Assembly (NCBI RefSeq): GCF_000178995.1
Contig: NZ_ADVZ01000004.1
Span: 310,001-374,000 of the forward strand
Source of the DNA: Afipia sp. 1NLS2
GTDB taxonomy: Bacteria > Pseudomonadota > Alphaproteobacteria > Rhizobiales > Xanthobacteraceae
Reading direction: 5' to 3'
Length of the DNA stretch: 64,000 bases
Made by a program: the position numbers and the translations under genes. The notes beneath the pieces are model-generated. The model was not told the DNA's origin and ran no database searches. It saw nothing but the letters and a program-made list of their open reading frames with translations. Shown here in pieces: positions 27,105-35,806 of the stretch (the stretch's first letter is position 1; each line of letters begins with the position of its first letter).

Positions 27105-27662
27105 TTATGATATCCAATCAATTCTCGGAGTCTTTCTCAATACTGCAGGTGGGGCTGATTTCGGATGGCCCACAATGATTGGAGCAACAGGCGCATATCC
27201 GTCCGGAAGTTTTATTGCCGAATTTCCGTTCCGAGTTCCGAGCCAGCCCTGCGCAAAACCGATCCAGCATGTCCCCATCCCCGCCGCATGCGCCGCCAGC
27301 ATCAAGTTTTCTGCGGCCAAGGAACAATCCTCGACAGCCCATGGACCTTTAGGTGCAGAGATAACGATCAGCGTGGGTGCGCCATAGAAGATATCGAAAG
27401 TCTCGTCATTGAGAATATTCAAGAAGTGATGCGAAGCCAGCGCGGTAGAAGATCTTTGAAGCATATAGGATTTTGCTTCAGTGGAAATCCGCGCCAGCAA
27501 TTCCTTGTTGCGGATAATTGTAAACAACCACGGTTGTTGATTGATGGCACTAGGAGCCTGAATCGCGGCGTCGACCAATTCGCGTAGAGTAGAGTCGTCC
27601 ATGGGCTGAGTCATGAATTCGCGAACAGCTCGCCGGCCGCGAATGGCCTCGCTGATATCCAT
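27105..27662 (-). CDS. Nitroreductase family protein
   Basis: A 185-residue flavin enzyme. The N-terminal SEAIRGRRAVREF carries the basic FMN-binding Arg residues. APSAINQQPWLF is the conserved Ser/Asn-Gln-Pro-Trp segment, and GMGTCWIGFAQGW near residue 130 is the usual FMN-contact region. It reduces nitro compounds, quinones or enones with NAD(P)H, or acts as a dehydrogenase. Upstream of and codirectional with ChaB. Confidence 0.88.
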   Translation of the reverse strand: MDISEAIRGRRAVREFMTQPMDDSTLRELVDAAIQAPSAINQQPWLFTIIRNKELLARISTEAKSYMLQRSSTALASHHFLNILNDETFDIFYGAPTLIVISAPKGPWAVEDCSLAAENLMLAAHAAGMGTCWIGFAQGWLGTRNGNSAIKLPDGYAPVAPIIVGHPKSAPPAVLRKTPRIDWIS

Positions 27663-27899
27663 CGTCGTCTCCGATCCAGCATAAATATAAAGCGCACCGC
27701 GGGCTGGCTTGTCTTGATATCGATCAAACCATTCGGCTGCTGATGGGAAAACTATAGTTAGTATTGGTCTCCTGCCGATTGGCTCTTTGATTCTTCATTC
27801 GGGATGTCGAATGTACCGCCGTTGGAGGCGCTCTACGAAATAGGGCAGGGGTTACTGGATTACTTTTCTAGTCTTCCACGAATCACAAAGAGCACCGCC

Positions 27900-29942
27900 A
27901 TGAATCACCCGGACTCCACTGAAGCTTATGCTGGCAGCGATTCATTTCAGTCTCGTCGTAAATGGATGGTCGAACACCATATTGCTGCTCGAGGCGTTCG
28001 CGATAAATTGGTGCTCGAAGCTATGGAGCGGGTGCCGCGTGAGCTGTTTTTGCCGGAAAAGCTGCGTGAATTTGCTTATGAAGATGCTCCGCTGCCGATT
28101 GCGGAAGAGCAGACAATCTCGCAGCCTTACATCGTAGCCTTCATGGCAGAAGCATTGCTGCTCAAAGGCGGGGAGCGAGTCCTCGAGATCGGTGCTGGAT
28201 CCGGCTATGCCGCAGCCGTATTGTCGGAGATCGCGGGGGCTGTTTACACCGTCGAGCGACTTGGGCCGCTTGCCGAGAGGGCTGCCATACTGCTCGCGGA
28301 GTTAGGCTATCATAATGTCCATGTATTGCATGGGGACGGAACCAAAGGATGGCCAAAGCATGCTCCCTTTGATGCGATCGTCGTGGCTGCCGGTGGGCCG
28401 AGAGTTCCGGAATCGCTTAAACATCAGTTGAAAATAGGAGGCCGGCTTGTGATGCCGGTTGGCAGCGACCGATCCGGCCAGGAGCTTGTACGGGTTACGC
28501 GCGTTTCGGCAAACGAATACCTGAGCGAAGATATCGCGGATGTCCGTTTCGTCCCATTGATCGGTGACGAAGGATGGACAAGCGCGCAAGAACAGAGACC
28601 AGCAGGTTTGCGTGGTGGCGTAACAAAGCCCCTAACGTCCGAAGTCGAAATGCTGGTCCGACATATTGGGGAAGCAGCAGAATCATTTCCATCCATTGAG
28701 GCGGCCGATCTCAACTCCATGCTGAGCAGAATTGGTTCTGCGCGAATTGTTCTGCTTGGCGAGTCAACTCACGGCACGTCTGAATTTTATCGGATGCGCG
28801 ACAGAATCACGCGCGATCTTATTATTAAGAAGGGATTTCGCTTTATCGCCGTCGAGGCGGATTGGCCGGATGCCGCCCGCGTCGATCATTATGTGCGGCA
28901 CTTCCAGTACCCACCTTCCGAATGGACCGCTTTCGCCAGATTCCCCACTTGGATGTGGCGAAATACTGAGGTTCGCGACTTCGTCAGTTGGCTACGGAAA
29001 TACAACGGAACGCTAGACCATGAAAAGCGCATCGCTTTTCATGGTCTAGATCTTTATAGCCTCTATGATTCGATTAGGTCGGTGCTGAACTATCTCGACG
29101 AGGTCGATCCGGATTCGGCACGGATTGCCCGCGAACGCTATGGTTGCTTGACGCCTTGGCAGCATGATCCGGCAACATATGGCCATGCAGCCCTAACCGG
29201 CTCTTATCCGCTATGCGAACCTCATGTTGTCCGCGCGCTTACCGATCTTTTGGCAAAACGCCGGGCATACGCAGAACATGATGGAGAGCGGTTTCTCGAC
29301 GCTGAACAGAATGCGCGCCTTGTGGCAAACGCGGAGCGCTACTATCGCATTATGTATTATGGCTCGCGGGCATCCTGGAATCTGCGCGACAGCCACATGT
29401 TCGAAACACTAACCAATTTACTCTCATTTCACGGCCCTGATAGCAAGGTGGTTGTCTGGGCGCACAACTCTCATATCGGCAATGCTGCAGCGACTGAAAT
29501 GGCCGCTCGTGGCGAGTATAATTTGGGGCAACTCTGCCGCAAGAAGTTTGGATCGCGGGCCTACTTGATTGGATTCGGTACCCATAGTGGGATGGTGACC
29601 GCGGCATCCGATTGGAATGGGCCGATGGAGATTAAAACGATCCGACCGTCGATTCCTGAAAGTTACGAACGCTTGTGTCATGCGACCGGCCTAGCGCGGT
29701 TTACACTGGGCCTGCGTAACGAGGGTTACTTGCGTGGATCAACAGCTCTTGGCAAGGAACGCCTTGAGCGTGCAATTGGCGTAATCTATCGGCCTGAAAC
29801 AGAACGGGAGAGTCATTATTTCCGGGCAAATTTGCCGCTGCAGTTCGACGAATATGTCTGGTTCGACAATACGCACGCTGTAACAGCTTTGGATACAGAA
29901 GCCGTCAAGGACCTGCCAGATACTTATCCCTTCGGAGTGTAG
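27900..29942 (+). CDS. Fusion: protein-L-isoaspartate O-methyltransferase + erythromycin-esterase-like domain
   Basis: A 680-residue two-domain protein (start at 27900, MNHPDSTEAY; an ATG at 27804 would add 32 residues). Residues about 20-225 are an isoaspartyl methyltransferase: RVPRELFLPEKLREFAYED, TISQPYIVAFM and SAM motif VLEIGAGSGYA (94-104). Residues about 250-670 are an erythromycin-esterase-like domain: LLGESTHGTSEF (286-296) with Glu288 and His291, VEADWPDAARVDHY, WMWRNTEVRDFV and VVWAHNSHIGN. The first domain repairs aged aspartyl residues; the second family includes macrolide esterases, but many members have unknown substrates. Antibiotic resistance is not implied. Confidence 0.85.
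   Translation: MNHPDSTEAYAGSDSFQSRRKWMVEHHIAARGVRDKLVLEAMERVPRELFLPEKLREFAYEDAPLPIAEEQTISQPYIVAFMAEALLLKGGERVLEIGAGSGYAAAVLSEIAGAVYTVERLGPLAERAAILLAELGYHNVHVLHGDGTKGWPKHAPFDAIVVAAGGPRVPESLKHQLKIGGRLVMPVGSDRSGQELVRVTRVSANEYLSEDIADVRFVPLIGDEGWTSAQEQRPAGLRGGVTKPLTSEVEMLVRHIGEAAESFPSIEAADLNSMLSRIGSARIVLLGESTHGTSEFYRMRDRITRDLIIKKGFRFIAVEADWPDAARVDHYVRHFQYPPSEWTAFARFPTWMWRNTEVRDFVSWLRKYNGTLDHEKRIAFHGLDLYSLYDSIRSVLNYLDEVDPDSARIARERYGCLTPWQHDPATYGHAALTGSYPLCEPHVVRALTDLLAKRRAYAEHDGERFLDAEQNARLVANAERYYRIMYYGSRASWNLRDSHMFETLTNLLSFHGPDSKVVVWAHNSHIGNAAATEMAARGEYNLGQLCRKKFGSRAYLIGFGTHSGMVTAASDWNGPMEIKTIRPSIPESYERLCHATGLARFTLGLRNEGYLRGSTALGKERLERAIGVIYRPETERESHYFRANLPLQFDEYVWFDNTHAVTALDTEAVKDLPDTYPFGV
29013..29049. 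repeat. Perfect 17-bp inverted repeat inside the esterase domain
   Basis: Arms 29013-29029 and 29033-29049 are exact reverse complements around the 3-base loop CAT. The hairpin lies wholly in coding sequence, over the codons for LDHEKRIAFHGL, near the conserved FHGLDLYS motif of erythromycin-esterase-like proteins. Confidence 0.9.
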
Positions 29943-30235
29943 GCCCGCCACCTTGCTTCAATTGGATCAGTCGCCTCCTAATATATGGCGGAGAGAGCAA
30001 TATCCGCTTCGTGCCACCAAAGTTCGCTCGCTGACGGCTGAGACGCGCGCGAGGCTCTGCAAGAGCATGATGGACTGAAATTCCATACGATTGCGCCTGC
30101 CGTAACCTGCAGCAAACTTGGCACCGGACACCTGAACATTATTGCAACAGGTTTAGGGGTGCTCTGATTTGAGTTATGTCAACATGCGGCGCTGCATTCA
30201 TCCTAGCTTTTATCGATCATACGGGAGACATAAAT

Positions 30236-30757
30236 ATGTATGCGCTCACTTCCAAGGCTTGGTCGCCATACGCAGCCGGACTGATAATTGGCCTGCTGCA
30301 AATCCCCGCATTTCTGTTGATTGAAACGGCGCTTGGCGCTTCGTCGGCTTATGTGACAGTGGGAGGAGCGGCTGTCAGCCTGATCGATCCGTCGTTACTG
30401 GTGAACGATTACGTTGCCAAGCACGTTGCCATTACCGCCAAAAATCTTTGGCAAGTTGCGATGGTTGGCGGCATTGCGATCGGTGCTTTTATTTCAATGA
30501 AGATGTCAGGAGCACAGCGAGAACCAATTTCTCCAATTTGGACACGTGCGTTGGGTTCGTCGTCTTGCGCCGTGCGCTACGCGGTCGCCTTTTCGGGAGG
30601 ATTTTTGATGTTGTTCGGCGCCCGCATAGCAGATGGTTGTACTAGCGGCCACGGCTTATCGGGAATTGCGCAGCTGTCTGTTGGATCAACTATCGCAGTG
30701 TTTGCCATGTTTGTCGGCGGAATTGCGACAGCATCGGTCGCGCTTCGGCGCATTTGA
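30236..30757 (+). CDS. YeeE/YedE-family membrane protein (first half-transporter)
   Basis: A 173-residue membrane protein; the ATG at 30236 follows GGGAGA. About four hydrophobic helices are visible. The C-terminal segment ADGCTSGHGLSGIAQLS contains the conserved Cys-Thr-Ser-Gly-His-Gly motif of YeeE/YedE (PmpA-like) transporters, which carry thiosulfate or other sulfur species. A partner half-transporter follows after 15 bases. Confidence 0.85.
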   Translation: MYALTSKAWSPYAAGLIIGLLQIPAFLLIETALGASSAYVTVGGAAVSLIDPSLLVNDYVAKHVAITAKNLWQVAMVGGIAIGAFISMKMSGAQREPISPIWTRALGSSSCAVRYAVAFSGGFLMLFGARIADGCTSGHGLSGIAQLSVGSTIAVFAMFVGGIATASVALRRI

Positions 30758-30772
30758 AAAAAGGAGGCAATT

Positions 30773-31405
30773 ATGTCGATCACAGCAGCTATCATGGTTG
30801 GCATTTTAATGGGGATAGTATTCGGATTTGCCTTGGAGAAATCGCGCGTATTTGAACCAGGGATGATTGTCGGCCAAATGCAGCTCCGCAATTTCATCAT
30901 GCTTAAGGTATTCCTCTCCGCCGTTGCCACCGGAGCCGTCGTGCTCGCGGTCCTCAATGGTTTTGGCTTTGTCAAGCTTCAACCTAAAGCAACGCTATAT
31001 GCAGCAGATTTGGTGGGAGGATTGTTGCTCGGCGCGGGAATTGCGCTGTCAGGTGCTTGTCCTGGGACAACACTCGCTCAAGTAGGTGTGGGTTACAAGG
31101 ACGCGTTGTTTACGCTTCTGGGAGGACTGTTTGGCGCGGTCGCTTTCTCCTACATGCAACCGTGGCTTGACCGCGAACTGATCGGTTCGGGACCAAAGCT
31201 GATCTTTACTGATCTCGCGGGCCTATCTTACTGGCAAGGCGCGCTAAGCTTAGCGGGAATTCTCATTATTGCGTTATTTTTACTGGAACGAGCACGGTCT
31301 TGGCGCAACGAACTCGGAAATAACCTCGATGGCGATAGTAGACTAGAATCAAGGCACCTGCTGGCAGCTCAGATTGAGCTTAGGGTTACGAGAAAGCAAC
31401 TATAG
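30773..31405 (+). CDS. YeeE/YedE-family membrane protein (second half-transporter)
   Basis: A 210-residue membrane protein with four to five helices. GGLLLGAGIALSGACPGTTLAQVGVGYKDAL holds the conserved Cys-Pro-Gly-Thr motif of the second half (PmpB-like). The ATG follows AAAGGAGG. With the preceding gene it should form a pore for a reduced sulfur compound. No sulfurtransferase or ArsR/BigR regulator is adjacent. Confidence 0.85.
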   Translation: MSITAAIMVGILMGIVFGFALEKSRVFEPGMIVGQMQLRNFIMLKVFLSAVATGAVVLAVLNGFGFVKLQPKATLYAADLVGGLLLGAGIALSGACPGTTLAQVGVGYKDALFTLLGGLFGAVAFSYMQPWLDRELIGSGPKLIFTDLAGLSYWQGALSLAGILIIALFLLERARSWRNELGNNLDGDSRLESRHLLAAQIELRVTRKQL

Positions 31406-31509
31406 TCGACGCCGCGCCCTATTCGAAACGAGTGAGGTATGAAAGGTGAGGCGTCGATATTCCAAATAAGGTTGCAGTATCGAAGTCGTAGCTGACATGA
31501 ATCATCAAG

Positions 31510-32060
31510 TGGTTCTCCCTGAAGTATGATTTTCGGATGGAAGATAGATCGATGGCAAGAAAGAAGCATACGGCTGAAGAGATCGTTGCGAAGCTTCGGC
31601 AGGTTGCTGTGTTGATGGCACAGGGCCGGCAGGTCGCAGACGCGGTCCGAGCGATAGGCGTGACGGAAGTCACGTACTATCGATGACGAAACGAGTACGG
31701 TGGCCTGAAGGGCGATCAGGTGAAGCGACTCAACGAGCTGGAGACTGAGAACAATCGTCTCCGACGAGCGGTGTCGGATCTGCAGCCCAACCATGTCTGG
31801 TCCTATGACTTCGTCGCTGACCGCACCGACGATGGTTAGGCGCTCCAGATGTTGTGCATCATCGACAAGTTCAGTCGTGAGAGCCTGGCCATCCGTGTGG
31901 CACGGAAGCTCAAGGCCACCGACGTCATCGAGGCATTCTGCGAGTTGTTCGTCTCGCGGGGCATCCCTGCGCACATACGTTCAGACAATGGCCCTGAGTT
32001 CGTCGCCGAGGCGCTTCGGGATTGGATCGCCACCGTCGGAGCCATGCGAATCGCGGCAAC
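31510..32060 (+). mobile_element. Remnant of an IS3-family insertion sequence (orfA and rve core of orfB)
   Basis: The left end TGGTTCTCCCTGAAG (31510) is followed by orfA from 31552: ARKKHTAEEIVAKLRQVAVLM. A TGG-to-TGA nonsense change interrupts it after VTEVTYYR. OrfA breaks off at AVSDL and joins directly to the integrase core of orfB (QPNHVWSYDFVADR, then RSDNGPEFVAEALRDW), which has its own in-frame stop near 31836. The element is dead. It shares left end and orfA with the remnant at 5862-6123. Confidence 0.85.
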
Positions 32061-32071
32061 TGCGATAGGTC

Positions 32072-32113
32072 AGCCCGGCCGAGCAGGGGTACCCTTTAAA
32101 TCCCGGCCGGGCT
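32072..32113. repeat. GC-rich inverted repeat next to the IS3 remnant
   Basis: AGCCCGGCCG (32072-32081) and CGGCCGGGCT (32104-32113) are exact reverse complements, with a small GGGTACCC palindrome between them. It lies just beyond the orfB remnant and could be a terminator-like stem or part of an element end. Confidence 0.6.
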
Positions 32114-32186
32114 CTAGCCGCCATCATATGCCCAAGCGGCGAGCCCAGGTTACCGACCTTCCAACCATCAAAATTGAGGTATGTTA

Positions 32187-32354
32187 ATGAAAGGCGCGAT
32201 TGTCGCGATGCTCGCGTTTATCTGCGCTGTATTGATATTCAAACACGCACGCGTCACACCGCGTACCAGACTATGCGCCAGCGCCGATGGGGCGATTACG
32301 TTACTTGCGCGCAATCAAGGCATCACAGATTTATCGACAGAGTCCGCAGGATGA
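32187..32354 (+). CDS. Possible 55-residue membrane-anchored small protein
   Basis: An ATG at 32187 with GAGG upstream opens a 55-codon frame. It begins with a hydrophobic helix (KGAIVAMLAFICAVLIF) and has a polar tail. It overlaps the end of the oppositely oriented small gene at 32315-32482. No family recognised; may be a chance frame. Confidence 0.3.
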   Translation: MKGAIVAMLAFICAVLIFKHARVTPRTRLCASADGAITLLARNQGITDLSTESAG

Positions 32355-32482
32355 CCGGCAATAGCTTTGGCTTCTTCTTCTGCCAGAAGCTTATGGAGGA
32401 TGTTTCGCTTTTCCTCGTTTCGCTCTTCTTCCAGCAGCTTTCGGTAGTGGCGGATGTTCTCGAAGTGAATGAACTGATCCAT
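32315..32482 (-). CDS. Small conserved hypothetical protein (MDQF type, 55 aa)
   Basis: The minus strand from the ATG at 32482 encodes 55 residues beginning MDQFIHFENIRHYRKLLEEE and continuing RNEEKRNILHKLLAEEEAK. A GGGAGG site sits just upstream of the ATG. The pattern (short, charged, helical, LLAEEEAK near the end) resembles small proteins common in Bradyrhizobium and relatives, from memory. Function unknown. Confidence 0.65.
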   Translation of the reverse strand: MDQFIHFENIRHYRKLLEEERNEEKRNILHKLLAEEEAKAIAGHPADSVDKSVMP

Positions 32483-32632
32483 CGAAACCTCCCATACCCG
32501 CTCAGGAGATAGGATGGACGATATCGGTACTTAAAAACCTCCCCAATAACGACTGCGTGAAAGAAGCTGGCCTCTCAAGTTAATTCTCTACCCCTAGAAG
32601 GTGAAAAGCTCCGCATTCTACCCGTAGCGTAT

Positions 32633-32917
32633 CTATTTTTTCCTATTTTCTGGAGCGGGTCGTTGGACGTTGATGCCATCGCACCCGTGGCAATCTTGGC
32701 ACTTATTAGCAATATCTCGAAGGGCCACTTCCGAGAGATCTTCAATGCTACGAATCTTGTTGGCCATAGCCAGTGACGCAAGCTGTTGTGCTAGGCAAGC
32801 CTTTATGGACGGAGTTCGTTGCGAGAGCGGGAGACTATCGACGAGACCATCAAGCGCTCGCCTAAGCTCATCAACCCCGAACGGTCCTCGAGTTGGATTT
32901 GAGCATTTCATAGCCAA
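32633..32917 (-). CDS. Hypothetical protein, 94 aa
   Basis: A 94-residue frame with a GGAGAA site before its ATG. The product is mostly helical and polar, with two closely spaced Cys-containing groups near the end (NKCQDCHGCDG). No family is recognised. The Cys-rich tail could bind a metal, but this is speculation. Confidence 0.45.
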   Translation of the reverse strand: MAMKCSNPTRGPFGVDELRRALDGLVDSLPLSQRTPSIKACLAQQLASLAMANKIRSIEDLSEVALRDIANKCQDCHGCDGINVQRPAPENRKK

Positions 32918-33044
32918 GTTCTCCGCGCCGAAAATAAAAGCGTGTCGATTCGGCTACTGATTGATCCATATCAATCAGGGAGCGCTTATCGTTTACGTAT
33001 CTAACTTTCATTTAGTGCCCTCCGCACTTGGGCGAAGCTCACGG

Positions 33045-33476
33045 TCAGGGTTTTCGGACCGCCAGTTTGATATCGGTCCGATAGATTCGATTGAGCGTTT
33101 CCGATGGCAACTCTCCGAACATAGTCCAGTAATCGTGCGCGAAACGTCCCGGGTTAAGAAATCCATGCGCAAGAGCCACGCCTGTCACCGTGGTAGACGC
33201 ATTCGGTTTCCTGAGAATGGCGAGGGCGCGATCGATTCTGACTTTCTTAGCGAAGGCCATTGGCGAATAACCGCGAAGCTTCTCGAATGTCCGGAATAAG
33301 GTACGGGCGCTGACCCCGGTTACTTGGGTCAGGCTTTCCATAGTGATCGGCTGATCCCAGTTCGCCTCGATGAATTCCTCGGCTCGCTTAACATGTTCAG
33401 GAGATGTTTCAGATGGCGTGCGATGAAGCTGGTCGACGACCTGATGGCGAACGGTCATAAGAAATTGGATAATCAT
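33045..33476 (-). pseudogene. AraC-family regulator, DNA-binding domain only (probably truncated)
   Basis: A 143-residue product containing both helix-turn-helix motifs of an AraC regulator: ITMESLTQVTGVSARTLFRTFEKLRGYSP and VTGVALAHGFLNPGRFAHDY. Most members have an additional N-terminal ligand domain of about 150-200 residues, and no trace of one is visible upstream (33477-33598). It may be a remnant or a short stand-alone regulator. Confidence 0.65.
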
Positions 33477-33598
33477 AGCCTTCTTGAATTGGCGAATGGC
33501 TAGAGATGCAAGACGAGGGCGCTTGTCATTGAAGCAGGATGCCGGCGATCACGACATTATTTGCATCAACAAGTAAAGGGATGAGAAAGCCGAACTGT

Positions 33599-35806
33599 TT
33601 AACCTGGCGTGCTGCATGAGGCGTACACGGCTGCGACCCTAATCTGGCCATCGTTACGCAACACCTGAAGCGACACTTCCGTACCGTGACGGCGCACCAA
33701 CAGGTCCACCGACGACTGTCCCAGCTGCAGATTGCGCAGGGTCACATCTTCGAGAAAGTGCGGCAATCGGGGATTTTGGAGAAGGATTTCGTTGCGCCCG
33801 GGGTCGAACTCGAGTCCGAGCGATGCCTGCAAAAGAAGAAGTGGTGTGCCGGCCGCCCAGGCTTGCGGCGAACAGGCAACCGGATAAAGCGTCGGGCCAC
33901 GCTGCCGGCCGCGCTGAAAACCGCAATACAATTCAGGTAACCGCCGCAAATCCATGTAGCTCGCAGCGTCAAACAGACTCTTGAAGATGCGCTCCACCGC
34001 GCCCTTGTGCCCGTAACGCGCAAAACCGGCTGCGATGATAGAATTGTCGTGCGGCCAGATCGAACCGTTGTGATAGGACATCGGATTATAGCGGTGCTCT
34101 TCGCGCGCGACCGTGCGAATGCCCCATCCCGAAAAGGATGAGGGGCTCATCAGTCCGCCCACGATCCTTTCGGCCCGTTCCGGCGGCGCGATGCCACTGA
34201 ACAATACCTGGCCTGCATTCGAGGTGCGCACGCGGCACGGCTGCTTGTTGCCGTCAAGGGCGAGTGCATAGGTGCCGATTTCCTCGCACCAGAACGCCTG
34301 ATCAAATTTTTCGGCAAGCTCTGTCGCCTGAGCATCGAGCGTATCGGCGATGGCGTGCTTGCCAAGCTGACGTGCGCCCTGTGCTATCAAGCGTTTTGCC
34401 GCGTAGACATAGCCCTGCACTTCGCACAGTGCAATCGGCCCTTCGGCGAGCGATCCATCGGCATGAAAAATTGCATCCTGCGAATCTTTCCAGCCTTGGT
34501 TCGCGAGTCCGTTTTCGTTTGTCCGATAGTATTCAACGAAGCCGTCACCGTCGGGATCGCCCGGCCCATCAATCCAGCCGAGCGCGGCCTCCACGTTTGG
34601 CCAGAGATGACGCAAGGTTTCGATGTCGCCGGTGTGCGCGGCGTAGAGTCCCGCCAGCAGCACAAACAGCGGCGTGGAATCGGCGCTGCCGTAATAGAGG
34701 CCGAACGGCACCTCGTTCAAGGCGGCCATTTCACCGCCACGCATCTCATGCAGAATTTTCCCCGGCTGGGCATCCGCGAGTAAATCGTGATCTTTGGCTT
34801 GATAGGCGGCGAGCCGCTGCAATACGCCTCTGGCGATACTCGGATGGCACCACAACATCTGCAAAGCGGTGATAACCCCGTCACGTCCGAACGTGGTCGA
34901 GTACCAGGGAATGCCGGCATAGGGATAGGAACCCTGCGGCGTCTCGGTGGTGAGCATCGCAAGATCCGACATTGACCGGCATATCATCTCGTTGAAAATT
35001 GAATTCGACGATGTGATGGTTGCCACCCCGCGGCTCGCATTTTTCCGCTCCTGAAACGCTGCGCGCAAACCTTTCCGGAAGGGAAGGGGAGGCCCAGCTT
35101 CAATAGGGTCATCGCATTTCACCGTCAGGTAGACCGACCGGGATTCTTGAGGCAGAAGCTGGAAACGATAAGAGGCTTTGTTGCCGGACAGACTTTCCGG
35201 CGCGGGCTCGAAGAACAGGACAGTACGGCGACGATGGTCATCAAGGCCGAGATAGTTCAATGAAACCTCGGTCATCCCATGGACTACCGCACGCGCGATG
35301 CCGCGATGCGGCCGCTTCATCCCGCGAACTTCGAACAAGTCGGCAAAATCGCTGTCAAATGCGAGCGAGAGCCGCACGTCGAAAGGCCGGTCGTCATGGT
35401 TTTGCATGCGCAGCCGCTGGTAGGCCTTGCCGCCCCAGAGAAAGAATGTGCGCACCACATGCAGTACGTCCCTCGGTTGCACGAGCTTTCCGTTCAACTC
35501 GATGTCGGGATTGGTGAGATCGACAGTGAGGACGGAGTTATCGTCGCGAACGCTGGAGCCAAGCAACAACGGCTGGCTATCGTTTATCAAAAGTTCGAGT
35601 CGCGAGAGGTGACGCGTGTCGCGATAGAAAATCCCATCGGGACTTCCCAAGGCCGTCCCGATGTCGGCATGGCTATCCAGCACCGCGAAACAGTCGCCGT
35701 GCTTGAGAGTGCGCCGAGGCCGCGTGGAAGCGTCCGTCCCCGGAATATAAAACGGCGTCTCTTGGGCTTCCTCGACGAGCGGTTCAGCCGATTTTTGCCT
35801 ATGCAA
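33599..35806 (-). CDS. Glycogen-debranching-type glycosidase (amylo-alpha-1,6-glucosidase family)
   Basis: A 735-residue protein. The N-terminal beta-sandwich (about 30-240, HGDCFAVLDSHADIGTALGSPDGIFYRDTRHLSRLEL) is the bacterial GDE N-terminal domain. The C-terminal (alpha/alpha)6 barrel (about 290-700) has GIPWYSTTFGRDGVITALQ and the family segment SYHNGSIWPHDNSIIAAG. It probably hydrolyses alpha-glucans or related storage sugars. Its start overlaps the end of the glycosyltransferase gene by 8 bases, so the two form an operon. Confidence 0.87.
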   Translation of the reverse strand: MHRQKSAEPLVEEAQETPFYIPGTDASTRPRRTLKHGDCFAVLDSHADIGTALGSPDGIFYRDTRHLSRLELLINDSQPLLLGSSVRDDNSVLTVDLTNPDIELNGKLVQPRDVLHVVRTFFLWGGKAYQRLRMQNHDDRPFDVRLSLAFDSDFADLFEVRGMKRPHRGIARAVVHGMTEVSLNYLGLDDHRRRTVLFFEPAPESLSGNKASYRFQLLPQESRSVYLTVKCDDPIEAGPPLPFRKGLRAAFQERKNASRGVATITSSNSIFNEMICRSMSDLAMLTTETPQGSYPYAGIPWYSTTFGRDGVITALQMLWCHPSIARGVLQRLAAYQAKDHDLLADAQPGKILHEMRGGEMAALNEVPFGLYYGSADSTPLFVLLAGLYAAHTGDIETLRHLWPNVEAALGWIDGPGDPDGDGFVEYYRTNENGLANQGWKDSQDAIFHADGSLAEGPIALCEVQGYVYAAKRLIAQGARQLGKHAIADTLDAQATELAEKFDQAFWCEEIGTYALALDGNKQPCRVRTSNAGQVLFSGIAPPERAERIVGGLMSPSSFSGWGIRTVAREEHRYNPMSYHNGSIWPHDNSIIAAGFARYGHKGAVERIFKSLFDAASYMDLRRLPELYCGFQRGRQRGPTLYPVACSPQAWAAGTPLLLLQASLGLEFDPGRNEILLQNPRLPHFLEDVTLRNLQLGQSSVDLLVRRHGTEVSLQVLRNDGQIRVAAVYASCSTPG

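Noticed and set aside
27900-29942. Reading the erythromycin-esterase-like domain as a macrolide resistance gene
   Set aside because: Most members of this superfamily are not resistance enzymes, and the fusion to a protein-repair methyltransferase argues for another role.
33045-33476. Full-length AraC regulator
   Set aside because: Only the DNA-binding part is encoded and no N-terminal domain could be read upstream.
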